64,000 bases of DNA. Source: SFHK01 sp964554795. Its GTDB lineage: Bacteria > Bacillota > Clostridia > Christensenellales > Aristaeellaceae. The stretch is taken from the NCBI GenBank assembly GCA_964554795.1, contig CAZKQB010000001.1, positions 124,001 through 188,000 on the forward strand, read 5' to 3'. The notes beneath the pieces were generated by a model that made no database searches, was not told the DNA's origin, and saw only the letters and a list, made by a program, of their open reading frames with translations. A program made the translations under genes and the position numbers. Shown one piece after another: positions 54,035-63,167 of this stretch. Numbering within the stretch: position 1 is the stretch's first letter; the number at the start of each line of letters is the position of its first letter.

Positions 54035-55577
54035 GGTGTTCGCCTCCCCCTGCCATCATGAGACCCAGCTGCTTTTCGTTTGTTTCCTTACCCGGCGCAG
54101 AATAGACGATTTTTCCCTCGAAAATAACGTCTATGCGATCGGACAGGCTCATAATTTCGTCCAGTTCAAAGGAAACAAGCAGAACAGCCTTGCCTTTATT
54201 GCGCTGATCCACGATGTATCGATGCACATACTCAATTGCTCCGACATCCAGCCCTCGCGTGGGATTCACCGCAATCAGCAAATCCTTATCATTGGTAACC
54301 TCGCGGGCAATGATGACCTTCTGCTGATTGCCGCCGGAAAGAGAGCCTGCTGGATGCGTCTCAGAGCCGCGCGGACGAATGTCAAACTTCTCAAGCAGCT
54401 CGGTCGCGTGGGCATGAATCGCCTTGCGGTTCAATGTGCCGAGGAAGGAATACGGACGGGATGAAATGTTTTGAAGAAGAAGATTATCCTCTACCGAAAA
54501 ATCCAGCACCAGACCGTGCTTCTGTCGGTCGGCAGGGATAGAGGAGATGCCCAAATCGTACAGATACCGGGGCGATTTGTTGTAAGCATTATGACCATTC
54601 ATGGTAATGGAGCCATGTGTAGCCTTCTTAAGGCCGGTCAGAATTTCGACCAGCTCCGTCTGGCCATTTCCGTCGATGCCAGCTATGCCTACGATTTCGC
54701 CGCGATGCACGTCAATCGACAGACCACGCAGCACCTCTACCTTACGGTAGTCGTGAGCATGCAGATCTCGAACAGACAGAACCGTTTCTCCGGGCTGAAT
54801 GGGTGCTTTATCGACAGTGAACTCCACGTTGCGTCCGACCATCATGCTGGCCAGATCGTGCTCGGTGACATCACTTACATTCACAGTTGAAATGTACTTT
54901 CCCTGACGGATGATGGTACATTTATCGGCGCAGTCCTTGATTTCCTTTAGCTTATGCGTAATCAGAATTACGCTCTTTCCCTCGCGGGTAAGATTGCGCA
55001 TAATTTCCGCCAGCTCCAGGATTTCCTGAGGCGTGAGGGAACTGGTCGGCTCGTCAAGAATCAGAATATCAGCGCCGCGGTAGAGTACCTTCAGGATTTC
55101 CACACGCTGCTGCATGCCGACGGAAATATCCTCGATTTTGGCATCCGGATCGACATTCAGGCCATAGCGCTTAGAGATTTCCACCACGCGCTTGCGCGCA
55201 CTGGCAATGTCGAGATGCACACCGCATTTTACGGGCTCGAGGCCGAGAATGATGTTTTCGGTAACGGTGAACGGCTGAACCAGCATGAAGTGCTGATGAA
55301 CCATGCCAATACCCAGTTCAATGGCTCGATTGGGCGAATCAATGTGCGCCTTTTTGCCGTTTATAAGGATTTCGCCCTGCGTGGGCTGATAGAGGCCATA
55401 GAGGATATTCATCAGCGTGGACTTGCCCGCACCGTTCTCGCCGAGAATTGCATGGATTTCACCCTTGTTCACGGTGAGATTGATTCCATCATTAGCCTTA
55501 AATGAGCCAAACATCTTTACGATGCCGCGCATCTCAACCGCCGCAGAAATCTGTTTTTCATTGCCTTCCGAATTCAA
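54024..55577 (-). CDS. nupO: Nucleoside ABC transporter ATP-binding protein, two domains (NupO/YufO type)
   Basis: About 517 residues with two ATPase domains. The first has Walker A GENGAGKST, signature ISVGMQQRVEIL and Walker B ILILDEPTSSL. The second has a degenerate Walker A (GIDGNGQTE) and a changed Walker B (LIAVNPTRGLD), with the signature LSGGNQQK kept. This asymmetry is normal for sugar/nucleoside importers of this class. I chose TTG 55577 because GAGGTG lies 8 bases upstream; the ATG at 55595 has no ribosome site and would add six residues. Separated from bmpA by a terminator. Confidence 0.88.
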   Translation of the reverse strand: MNSEGNEKQISAAVEMRGIVKMFGSFKANDGINLTVNKGEIHAILGENGAGKSTLMNILYGLYQPTQGEILINGKKAHIDSPNRAIELGIGMVHQHFMLVQPFTVTENIILGLEPVKCGVHLDIASARKRVVEISKRYGLNVDPDAKIEDISVGMQQRVEILKVLYRGADILILDEPTSSLTPQEILELAEIMRNLTREGKSVILITHKLKEIKDCADKCTIIRQGKYISTVNVSDVTEHDLASMMVGRNVEFTVDKAPIQPGETVLSVRDLHAHDYRKVEVLRGLSIDVHRGEIVGIAGIDGNGQTELVEILTGLKKATHGSITMNGHNAYNKSPRYLYDLGISSIPADRQKHGLVLDFSVEDNLLLQNISSRPYSFLGTLNRKAIHAHATELLEKFDIRPRGSETHPAGSLSGGNQQKVIIAREVTNDKDLLIAVNPTRGLDVGAIEYVHRYIVDQRNKGKAVLLVSFELDEIMSLSDRIDVIFEGKIVYSAPGKETNEKQLGLMMAGGGEHHVG

Positions 55578-55630
55578 ACGAGTTGCACCTCGCATTCATT
55601 GGGTTTTTGAAGGAGGGGGGATCGCTTTGC

Positions 55631-55666
55631 CAGAAAAATCCCTGCCCGCCTGGCGAGCAGGGATTT
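55631..55666 (-). terminator. Terminator between bmpA and nupO
   Basis: On the minus strand AAATCCCTGC (55666-55657) pairs with GCAGGGATTT (55645-55636), followed by TTC and a T-rich end (TTTTTC). It lies inside the transport operon, so it probably lets bmpA be made in excess over the membrane genes. Confidence 0.8.
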
Positions 55667-55677
55667 GCGAAAATCAA

Positions 55678-56685
55678 TTAGTTGAAGGGATACGCATCCG
55701 CGCCATAGATGGCTGCGAAGTCTTCGACGGTAGCGGGAACGACGATCTCGCCGGAGATGATCTTCGCCTTGGCTTCCTCGACCTTGGCGAGGACGTCGGC
55801 GTCAATCAGCGTGGTGGTCTCGGCAATGTCAACACCGCCGGAGACGATGTCGTACATGGCTTCACCAGCCTCGAGAGTACCCTCGGTCAGAGCCTTGCAC
55901 AGGTTGTAAACGCCGTTGTCAACGCGCTTCACAGCACTGGTCAGAACGGCTTCGGGAGCCAGATAGTTCTGATCCTGATCAACGCCGATAGCGAACTTGC
56001 CCTGCTCGGCAGCCGCTTCGATAACGCCCATGCCCGTGCCGCCAGCTGCGTGGTACACGATGTCCGCGCCCTGAGCGTACATGTTGATGGTGGCAGCCTT
56101 GCCACCAGCCGCGTCGCCGTAGCTGTTGGCGTTATAGGCCTGAATGTTGCAATCGGGGTTCGCAGCCTTGACGCCAGCGTAGTAGCCGATGCCAAAGGTG
56201 TTCATCAGCGGGGAAACCATGCCGATGACGAAGCCGACGTTGTTGGTCTTGGTCATGTAGCCGGCAACCAGGCCGACAAGGTAGGAGCACTGCTCGGTGG
56301 CAAAGTTCACGCCCGTGCAGTTGGCGGCGACAGAGCCGTTATCAATGATGGCGTACTTCTGCTCCGGATGCGCATTGCAGGCTTCCGTCAGAGCGTCGGC
56401 CATCATCCAGCCGATGCAGATGATCAGGTCGTTGCCTTCGTCATAGAGGGTTTCGAGGTTGGTGGCGTAGTCGGCCTCGGTGACGGATTCGAGATAGGAA
56501 ACCTCGACACCCAGCTCTTCCTTGGCGCGCTGCAGACCCTGCCAGGCCAGAGCATTGAAGGACTGGTCGTTAATTCCGCCAGTGTCGGTGACCATGGCAA
56601 CCTTGAAGTTCTCGGCAGAAGCCGGAACGGTCGCAAGGCCAAGAGCGAGAACGAGGGCCAGCGCGAAGCACAGGAACTTTTTCAT
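55678..56685 (-). CDS. bmpA: Basic membrane protein / nucleoside-binding protein of the BmpA family
   Basis: 335 residues. After the signal peptide (MKKFLCFALALVLALGLA, cleavage near ASA-ENF) the mature protein has VTDTGGINDQSFNALAWQGL, IICIGWMMADALTEA, VGFVIGMVSPLMNTFGIGYYAG and IVYHAAGGTGMGVIEAA, all typical of BmpA/PnrA purine-nucleoside-binding proteins. No lipobox cysteine follows the hydrophobic core, although BmpA proteins of Gram-positive bacteria are normally lipoproteins. It supplies ligand to NupOPQ encoded downstream. Confidence 0.9.
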   Translation of the reverse strand: MKKFLCFALALVLALGLATVPASAENFKVAMVTDTGGINDQSFNALAWQGLQRAKEELGVEVSYLESVTEADYATNLETLYDEGNDLIICIGWMMADALTEACNAHPEQKYAIIDNGSVAANCTGVNFATEQCSYLVGLVAGYMTKTNNVGFVIGMVSPLMNTFGIGYYAGVKAANPDCNIQAYNANSYGDAAGGKAATINMYAQGADIVYHAAGGTGMGVIEAAAEQGKFAIGVDQDQNYLAPEAVLTSAVKRVDNGVYNLCKALTEGTLEAGEAMYDIVSGGVDIAETTTLIDADVLAKVEEAKAKIISGEIVVPATVEDFAAIYGADAYPFN

Positions 56686-56724
56686 GGGATAGCCTCCTTA
56701 AAGAATGATAAAAGAACCATGTAT

Positions 56725-56753
56725 ATAATAACCCCTTTTCAATGGAATTGCAA
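56725..56753 (-). promoter_or_regulatory. Sigma-A promoter of bmpA
   Basis: On the minus strand TTGCAA (56753-56748), 17 bases, TATTAT (56730-56725), 40 bases before the start codon. I saw no purine riboswitch in the leader, which is too short. Confidence 0.7.
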
Positions 56754-56924
56754 GTGAAAATTGCGGTTTTTCGCGCCAATTCTCGCGTTATTCTGCTCGG
56801 AACTCAAATACTCGCTCGCTGCTTCCATGTGTATGTTAAATATGATTACACACACTCGAAAACGTGAACGCGCAATTCTATCTGTGTTATAATGAGGCAT
56901 CCGATGAAAGAGGAGTGGATGTTC

Positions 56925-57356
56925 ATGAAAAAGCTCTTAAACGAGTTCAGGGCCTTCGCATTCAAGGGAAACGTGGTCGATCTTGCCGTCGGCATGATGA
57001 TCGGTAGCGCTTTCACTGCCATCGTCACCGCACTTGTCAACAGCATTCTGATGCCGCTGATTTCGCTGATCACCGGCAAGGTGAGCTTTGAACAGATGAA
57101 GTGGGTCATCGGTCAGACGGAGATTCCCTATGGCGCATTCCTGCAGGCCGTTTTCAACTTTCTTGCCGTGGCCGTGTGCATCTTCTTCTTGGTAAAGCTG
57201 ATCAATCGTCTGACGGCACTCGGAAAAAAGAAGGAAGCAGCAGAAGCGCCAAAGGAGCCCGCGCGCCTTTGTCCCTTCTGCTTTAGTGAAATTCATAAGG
57301 ATGCGACCCGCTGCCCGCACTGCACCAGCGAGCTGCCCGTCGATCCCAAGCACTGA
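56925..57356 (+). CDS. mscL: Large-conductance mechanosensitive channel MscL with a zinc-ribbon tail
   Basis: 143 residues. The N-terminal helix and first membrane helix read MKKLLNEFRAFAFKGNVVDLAVG and IGSAFTAIVTALV (typical MscL), and the second membrane helix is GAFLQAVFNFLAVAVCIFFLV. Instead of the usual C-terminal helical bundle there is a CPFC...CPHC zinc ribbon (about 121-136). MscL opens under membrane tension to release solutes. ATG 56925 has GAGGAG 9 bases upstream; earlier ATGs (56892, 56904, 56919) lie before or against that site. A TATAAT lies at 56888-56893. Confidence 0.9.
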   Translation: MKKLLNEFRAFAFKGNVVDLAVGMMIGSAFTAIVTALVNSILMPLISLITGKVSFEQMKWVIGQTEIPYGAFLQAVFNFLAVAVCIFFLVKLINRLTALGKKKEAAEAPKEPARLCPFCFSEIHKDATRCPHCTSELPVDPKH

Positions 57357-57368
57357 GCTTTCTGCATT

Positions 57369-57410
57369 GCCGGCATTTCCGCAGCTTCTTCGGGCATGCC
57401 GGCTTTTTTA
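57369..57410 (+). terminator. Rho-independent terminator of mscL
   Basis: GCCGGCAT (57369-57376) pairs with ATGCCGGC (57396-57403), followed by seven T's. Confidence 0.85.
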
Positions 57411-57455
57411 TCGCATCCCGCGCATGCAACGAATCAATTGGTGGGAGGAATGACG

Positions 57456-59363
57456 ATGTACCGTATTTCTGTTCCGGTTACCAACTGGTTTTCCAACCGC
57501 ACACTTGACCGCGAGGCGACGCTTGCAGAACTTCGAAGGGTTGGCGCTACGAGAGTATGGCTTTGCTCTGCGCGCGGCATTGAAGATGAGTCTCGTCTTG
57601 CAGAGGAGGAGCGGTGTCTGATCGAAAACCGCATTTTATTTGAGCAGAATGGTCTTGAGGTCGGCGTGTGGATCAGCTCTCTGGGACACGGCGGCGCGCT
57701 GATTCAGGATGATTCAGACGCGCTCAGAAACGCCGGGAAGTATCGCCGCATGGTCGGCATGAATGGCACTACGTGTGACGACACCTTCTGTCCATCGGAT
57801 GAAGCCTTCGTGCGTGACTATACCAACTGGGTGGGGCGCATTGCAGCTACCGGCGCGAAGCTGATTATGCTGGATGACGACTATCGCCTGTGTGTACGTT
57901 CAAGCGGCAATGGCTGCTGCTGCGACTATCATATGAAGGAATACGAAAAGCGCATCGGACGACATGTAGAGCGTTCAAAGCTGAAATCGCTCATTTTCAG
58001 TGGCCAAGCCTGCCGGGAACGCGACGAATGGCTGAACATGGGAAACGACGCATTGACGGAGCTTGCGCGGACGTTGCGTCGCCGCGTGGACGAGGTAAAT
58101 CCCTCCGTGCGTCTTGGCATCAGCTCCGTGCTCTCCACATGGGATGTGGACGGCGTGGACGCACTGGCGCTTTCTCGCGTATTTGCCGGAGGGACGCGTC
58201 CGTTTCTGCGATTGTCTGGTGCGCCGTACTGGAAGGCACGCGGCTTTCAGAGCGTAGGGCTGGGCCCGTTGATCGAAATTAACCGCATGGAACTTTCTTT
58301 CCTGAAGGATGTGGACATCGAGCTATTTACAGAGGGCGATACCTATCCGCGCCAGCGCTTTGCTACGCCTGCCAGTTATTTGGAGGTGTTCGATCAAGCG
58401 CTGCGCACAGACGATCGTGCAGATGGTATTCTGCGCTATACGATCGACTATACCTCCTCGCCCCGCTACGAGCGCGGCTATGCAGACGCCATGCAGCGCA
58501 GCGCGCCTGTATACAGCTGGCTGCAGGCACACATGCGTGGCGGCGTTTTTGAGGGAACCAACGTTCTGTGTCAGCCGCATCGCCTCCGCGCAGCCGATCT
58601 GCCTTCGGATATCGGCTTGGACGAGATCGTCAGCCGCTTCTTCTTTTCATCCGCGCAGCGGCTTTTGTGTGACAACAGCCTTCCAATTACCTACAATGAC
58701 CGCGGTCCACATATAGTCCTCGGCGAAAATGGCAAATACGTCACGGATAGGCAGCTTTTCGAGGGTGCAGTCATTGACATGGACGCCGCACGCTTTCTGA
58801 TGAGGCGTGGGGTAGACGTGGGCATTGAGCGAATGTCCGAGGAACGGGAGCAGGGTGGGGAAGAGCACTTCGAAGCCGACGATGAGTATGTCGCAACAAC
58901 CGGTGCGCCGCGCTTTTGCGATATCACCCCGAAGTCGGGCGCGCGCGTGCTTTCCCGGATAGCTGGGCAGCCGTCCTGCTTCCTGTATGAAAACGCGCTC
59001 GGACAGCGCTTTGCCGTTTATGCATTTGACATGTGGCGGGCACTGAGCCGCTGGGGAATGACGCGCGGATACTGCCGTCAGCGACAGCTCATTCAGGCGC
59101 TCGAATGGGTCGGGCGTAGGCCGCTGCCCGCAGTTTGTCCCGGCCATCCTGATCTGTATCTGCTCGTCAAACGGACGGAGGAGGGGCTTGCCGTCGGCAT
59201 GTGGAATCTGTCGGACGATTTCGTAATCGATCCGGCGGTAACGATGGGGGAGGGCTGTTCCGTCTCGGAGACCTTCGGCTGCGAAGCCATGCTAAACGGT
59301 CACACAGTCTGCCTGAAGGCGGAAATTGCGCCGTATAGCTTCGTCGGCTTCGTCGTACACTGA
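57456..59363 (+). CDS. Large cytoplasmic protein, possible TIM-barrel glycoside hydrolase
   Basis: 635 residues without a signal peptide. The first 380 residues alternate strands and helices as in a TIM barrel: LAELRRVGATRVWLCS, GLEVGVWISSLGH, AKLIMLDDDYRL, VRLGISSVLSTWDVDGVD (key D and W), and FTEGDTYPR. The mid-part KLIMLDDDYRL may supply acidic residues. The C-terminal part (GMWNLSDDFVIDP, APYSFVGFVVH) looks like a beta-sandwich end domain, as in GH42-like enzymes. I do not recognise a specific family. It precedes an MFS transporter by 39 bases, so a sugar role is likely. ATG 57456 has GGGAGG 6-7 bases upstream. Confidence 0.6.
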   Translation: MYRISVPVTNWFSNRTLDREATLAELRRVGATRVWLCSARGIEDESRLAEEERCLIENRILFEQNGLEVGVWISSLGHGGALIQDDSDALRNAGKYRRMVGMNGTTCDDTFCPSDEAFVRDYTNWVGRIAATGAKLIMLDDDYRLCVRSSGNGCCCDYHMKEYEKRIGRHVERSKLKSLIFSGQACRERDEWLNMGNDALTELARTLRRRVDEVNPSVRLGISSVLSTWDVDGVDALALSRVFAGGTRPFLRLSGAPYWKARGFQSVGLGPLIEINRMELSFLKDVDIELFTEGDTYPRQRFATPASYLEVFDQALRTDDRADGILRYTIDYTSSPRYERGYADAMQRSAPVYSWLQAHMRGGVFEGTNVLCQPHRLRAADLPSDIGLDEIVSRFFFSSAQRLLCDNSLPITYNDRGPHIVLGENGKYVTDRQLFEGAVIDMDAARFLMRRGVDVGIERMSEEREQGGEEHFEADDEYVATTGAPRFCDITPKSGARVLSRIAGQPSCFLYENALGQRFAVYAFDMWRALSRWGMTRGYCRQRQLIQALEWVGRRPLPAVCPGHPDLYLLVKRTEEGLAVGMWNLSDDFVIDPAVTMGEGCSVSETFGCEAMLNGHTVCLKAEIAPYSFVGFVVH

Positions 59364-59402
59364 TGCGCACGGCACGGAAATGACGCACGGGAGGCGATGA
59401 GG

Positions 59403-60797
59403 ATGCATCACCATTCGAGCTTTCGCGAACAGAAGGCTGCGTTTTTTGACATCTTTAATTTGAAGGATGACCACGCAAAGGGACGCCTGATCAGCTTGGG
59501 AAGCTCGCTAATCACGTCCATATACAATGTGTTCATTACCGGCATTTTCTACACCGGCTTCCTGTCGATGTATGAAATTTCAATCACCGGCGTGGGCATT
59601 ATTTCCTTTATACCGTACATTGCCAGCTGCGTCAGCGTGTTTTCAGGCATGCTTCTGGAACGCATCCCGCGGCGCAAGCCTTGGCTGCTCGCATCAAAAA
59701 TCGTGTTCTACGCGCTGTACATACTGGCAACGACGCTGATGCCGCAGTTTGTGGCGGATCCGCAGCAGCGGCTATGGTGGTTTATCGGCATTCTGTTCGT
59801 CGCCTATGCAGAATACGCATTGTTCAGTCCGGGCATTACGCAATGGTTCTACGTCTTTTATCCGCAGGACAACGAACGGCGCACGCGCTATATCGTGCTC
59901 AATCAGGTATTTTCCTCGGTCATGTCCAGTGCGATTCTGCTGTTAAGCGGTTTACTTGCCGACGCCGTGGCCGATTCGCCACATCAGGCGCAGCTGATTC
60001 TGGGTTGCCGCTATTTCGCGTTTTTTCTGGTCCTGATCGACGTAAGTATGCAGGCATGCGCACGCGAATACCCAAGTGAAACGCATGAGAAAATCCGCTT
60101 TTCGCAGGTATTCACGCTACCCTTCCGCTACCGCAAGTTCCTGCTTTGCATGGTTCTGATGTTCATATGGAATTACGTTTCCAACCTAAACAACGGTTTG
60201 TGGGCGTATCACCTTTTGAACCACATGCATTTTTCCTATACGCTGATCAATGCCATGTCGGTTCTGTACACGGTGATTCTGATTTTCACAAACACATTCT
60301 GGAAGCGGGTTCTGCATCGGTATTCATGGATCAAGACCTTTGGAATTGCCTGTCTTTTGTTTGTGCCGACGGAATTCATCTTCTTTTTCATGACGAAAAA
60401 GACATCCTTCCTGTACGTGCCGGTATCCATTTGGCAGAATTTGCTTTCGGTGGGGCTGAATCTTTCCTACGCCAATGTGCTGTATATGAACCTGCCGGAA
60501 GAGAACTCTACAACACACATTGCGTTTTACTCCATTGGCGTCAACCTATTTGCCTTTCTCGGGCTGATGACAGGAACGCTGGTTAGCTCGATCACGGGCG
60601 ATACGCCAATGCAGCTGATGGGAATGGATGTATACGCCGTTCAGTTTACCACGCTGATGCGCGGCGTGTCACTGTTTGCTATCGGCTGGTTCTGCCTGAA
60701 GAAGTGGCGGCTCCTTACCCGCGACGTGGATATTGCCGAGATCGAAACGATGGATCGGCAGGCACGAGCAAACAGCCGTGCGGGAAAGCGATTCTGA
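59403..60797 (+). CDS. MFS transporter
   Basis: 464 residues with twelve hydrophobic segments. The loop between helices 2 and 3 has the MFS-like ERIPRRKPWLL, and the long helix 4-5 region reads FVAYAEYALFSPGITQWFY. The start ATG 59403 has GGGAGG 8 bases upstream; ATG 59397 is too close to that site. It lies in the same operon as the preceding hydrolase-like protein, which suggests sugar or glycoside uptake; the substrate is unknown. A His-rich start (MHHHSSF) is unusual. Confidence 0.82.
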   Translation: MHHHSSFREQKAAFFDIFNLKDDHAKGRLISLGSSLITSIYNVFITGIFYTGFLSMYEISITGVGIISFIPYIASCVSVFSGMLLERIPRRKPWLLASKIVFYALYILATTLMPQFVADPQQRLWWFIGILFVAYAEYALFSPGITQWFYVFYPQDNERRTRYIVLNQVFSSVMSSAILLLSGLLADAVADSPHQAQLILGCRYFAFFLVLIDVSMQACAREYPSETHEKIRFSQVFTLPFRYRKFLLCMVLMFIWNYVSNLNNGLWAYHLLNHMHFSYTLINAMSVLYTVILIFTNTFWKRVLHRYSWIKTFGIACLLFVPTEFIFFFMTKKTSFLYVPVSIWQNLLSVGLNLSYANVLYMNLPEENSTTHIAFYSIGVNLFAFLGLMTGTLVSSITGDTPMQLMGMDVYAVQFTTLMRGVSLFAIGWFCLKKWRLLTRDVDIAEIETMDRQARANSRAGKRF

Positions 60798-60806
60798 AGA
60801 ATCACA

Positions 60807-60852
60807 AAACACCGCGCTTCCTCCCGTTTCCATTCACGGGCAGGAAGCGCGG
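60807..60852 (-). terminator. Rho-independent terminator of the cysteine-rich protein gene
   Basis: CCGCGCTTCCT and AGGAAGCGCGG (plus 60812-60822 and 60842-60852) form an 11-base-pair stem; on the minus strand TGTTTTG follows. It also separates the gene from the convergent MFS gene. Confidence 0.75.
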
Positions 60853-60869
60853 CGCATCTTCGAGGAATG

Positions 60870-61070
60870 CTATTCCGGAAGCTCGACCTTGTCTCTGTCG
60901 TCAATCTCCACGCCGTCGATATGAATGGCTCGATACTCTGCGCCGTCTGATTTAAGACACTTCATGCAGTTGTCGCAAAGCTTGTTCGGAGCGAGATCAC
61001 AGCGGTCGCATTCGCCGCAGTTGGTACACGCTTTGGTTTCGTCCAGCACGCACATGCGCTTGTCACTCAT
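60870..61070 (-). CDS. Small cysteine-rich protein (ferredoxin-like or zinc-binding)
   Basis: 66 residues. Eight cysteines lie in the middle: CTNCGECDRCDL and CDNCMKCL. The run C-x2-C-x2-C-x2-C followed by C-x2-C-x2-C resembles ferredoxin-like cluster binding, but the proline usually found after the fourth Cys is missing, so zinc is also possible. GGAGGG lies 7 bases before the ATG. Such proteins are common and unstudied in Clostridia. Confidence 0.7.
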   Translation of the reverse strand: MSDKRMCVLDETKACTNCGECDRCDLAPNKLCDNCMKCLKSDGAEYRAIHIDGVEIDDRDKVELPE

Positions 61071-61147
61071 CGGTATCCCTCCAAATCGAAAGTATTATAC
61101 CGCCAGATGCAGCAAAAGGCAAGAGCTGCAGACAAAAAGGAGCTCCA

Positions 61148-61753
61148 ATGAAAGAAGAAAAACGTTGTCCATGGTGCCTGTCCAGTCCGGGAATGATTCG
61201 CTATCATGATGAGGAATGGGGGACGCGCCAATGCCACGATGACCGGGCACTGTTTGAGCTTCTAACGCTTGAAATGATGCAGTGCGGCCTTTCGTGGTCG
61301 ACCGTGCTCGCGAAACGGGAGGCCATGCGCATCGCATTTGACAATTTCGCCCCTGCTGTCCTTGCCGCTTATTCAGAAGAACGGCTTTCCGCGCTGATGC
61401 AGGCGCCGGGAATCATCCATTCCGCGCGAAAGCTTTCAGGTATGGTTCGAAACGCGCGATGCTTCGTCCGCATTCAATCGCGCGAGGGCTCCTTTGACCG
61501 CTGGTTCTGGTCATTTACAAAGGGGCAGAGTGTGCGTTATCCGGCCCATAGCGCTGCTCCCGCAGCGAAAACCGCGCTGTCCGAGCGGATCAGCGCGGCG
61601 TTCAGGGAGGAGGGCTTTTCATTTGCAGGGCCCGTCGTCATATACAGCTTCATGCAGGCGACCGGCATGGTAAACGACCACTTGCCGGATTGCTTCGTTT
61701 CGGGTCACCTTCCCGCCATCGAAATCGAGGATCAGAATGCCCTCCTGCGGTGA
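61148..61753 (+). CDS. tag: DNA-3-methyladenine glycosylase I (Tag)
   Basis: 201 residues. Tag removes 3-methyladenine from DNA. The zinc-binding residues of the family are visible: Cys in KRCPWC, His in RYHDEEWG, and His and Cys in VNDHLPDCF. The aromatic pocket LSWSTVLAKREAMRIAF is intact. The start has AAAAGGAG 7 bases upstream. It overlaps the convergent MATE gene by 22 bases at the 3' ends. Confidence 0.94.
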   Translation: MKEEKRCPWCLSSPGMIRYHDEEWGTRQCHDDRALFELLTLEMMQCGLSWSTVLAKREAMRIAFDNFAPAVLAAYSEERLSALMQAPGIIHSARKLSGMVRNARCFVRIQSREGSFDRWFWSFTKGQSVRYPAHSAAPAAKTALSERISAAFREEGFSFAGPVVIYSFMQATGMVNDHLPDCFVSGHLPAIEIEDQNALLR

Positions 61754-63147
61754 GCATGCTTCTCGCGGAAGGCGGGCAGCGCTGCCTGACCCTGCGGGGT
61801 AACGGGCTTGATCCATTTACCTGAATACAAATGCCGGTGCATCAGTACAAAGCGAATCGGTTCGTCGATATAGCAGCAGGCAAAGATGAGCAGGAACGGC
61901 GAACGCCACACGCGCCCAGTCAAATATACCATCGGCAGCACCATAGCATACATGAACACGATTTCGAGAATCGTGCCATACGCAGCGTCGCCGGCGGCGC
62001 GGAAGGTATCATTCTGCGTCCAATTACACATGCGCACTGTCGCCGCAACGCAGTACACGATCAGCATACCGTTTCCGATCGACAGCGATTCGCCGGACAG
62101 ACTCATAGCCCTCAGAACCGGCTCGTTCACAACCAGAAGAAGAAGGCATACCATCAGGATGAAGCTTCCGCAGAGATACACCAGACGCCATGCGCGCTCA
62201 TAGGCTTCGTCCAGCCGACCTGCACCGATTCCATTGCCCACAAGGACGGCCGACGCATTGGAGAAGCCTGCGAAGAAGCCGATTACAAGCCCTTCCAATG
62301 TGCGGAACACGGCCGTGGCCGCAATCGCCTGCTCGCTCTGCCGGCCGAGTACCATGTTGATGACCATATTGCCCACGCCGATCAAAATTTCATTCATAAG
62401 AATCGGAAAGCACTTATGGAAATATGACTTCACCGCCGCGCGGTTCCAGTTGAAATGGCGGCGCAGCTTGAAAAGATAGGGATGCTTTACAGCTCCAGAT
62501 AGGATGAGAATCGTAATCACATTTATCGCCGCCGAAATTACCGTTGCCAATGCCGCGCCACGCACACGCATCTCCGGAAATCCGAGCTTTCCGTGAATCA
62601 GCACCCAATTCAGAAACGCGTTCGTCGCCACAGACGCAATCGCGCCGAACATCGGAATGCGTACACGCCGCGTTGAGCGCAGAAGCGCGCACATTGCCAT
62701 AGAAAAAATTTGAAGCGGATACGCAAAGCCAACGATGGAAAGATATTCCTCGCCTGGCTTTTGAATAACCGGCTTATCCGTATAAATGCGCATGACCATG
62801 CCCGGGAAGGCGACGGCAAGCGTCATAAAAATTAGGCCGACAACCATCATACAGCTGAGCGTTAGTCCATAGGCGCGGTTTACGCCGTCATCGTCCTTTG
62901 CACCGAAATACTGCGACATAAACAGAATGCCGCCGCCGACAAATCCCCAATAGCCGGAGAACATCAGCGACGAGAACTGCGCGCACAGGCCAACGCCGCC
63001 AACCGTTTCCTCTCCAAGGGAGCTAAGCATAATCGTATCAATCATGCTTCCGGTTGTCGTAAGAAGGTTCTGAAGTGCAACCGGTACGGCAATCGCCGCT
63101 ACGCTCTTCAGAAACGCGCGCCACGGGAAGGAGGATTTACGGTTCAT
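61732..63147 (-). CDS. MATE-family efflux transporter (second copy)
   Basis: 471 residues with twelve hydrophobic segments. PVALQNLLTTTGSMIDTIML at the N-terminus and the symmetrical C-terminal half (FAGFSNASAVLVGNGIGAG) are typical of MATE pumps. It differs clearly from the MATE protein at 23858-25240. I chose ATG 63147 (AAAGG 10 bases upstream) rather than ATG 63156, which touches that site. Ends inside tag, on the other strand. Substrate unknown. Confidence 0.88.
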   Translation of the reverse strand: MNRKSSFPWRAFLKSVAAIAVPVALQNLLTTTGSMIDTIMLSSLGEETVGGVGLCAQFSSLMFSGYWGFVGGGILFMSQYFGAKDDDGVNRAYGLTLSCMMVVGLIFMTLAVAFPGMVMRIYTDKPVIQKPGEEYLSIVGFAYPLQIFSMAMCALLRSTRRVRIPMFGAIASVATNAFLNWVLIHGKLGFPEMRVRGAALATVISAAINVITILILSGAVKHPYLFKLRRHFNWNRAAVKSYFHKCFPILMNEILIGVGNMVINMVLGRQSEQAIAATAVFRTLEGLVIGFFAGFSNASAVLVGNGIGAGRLDEAYERAWRLVYLCGSFILMVCLLLLVVNEPVLRAMSLSGESLSIGNGMLIVYCVAATVRMCNWTQNDTFRAAGDAAYGTILEIVFMYAMVLPMVYLTGRVWRSPFLLIFACCYIDEPIRFVLMHRHLYSGKWIKPVTPQGQAALPAFREKHAHRRRAF

Positions 63148-63167
63148 TGGAATCATGCCTTTCTATT

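Noticed and set aside
55417..56757. Long plus-strand open frame opposite bmpA
   Set aside because: Antisense of bmpA; Gly/Val/Asp-rich product typical of reading the complementary strand, no ribosome site.
56686..56760. Purine riboswitch in front of bmpA
   Set aside because: The leader is only about 40 bases after the promoter and lacks the conserved stems.
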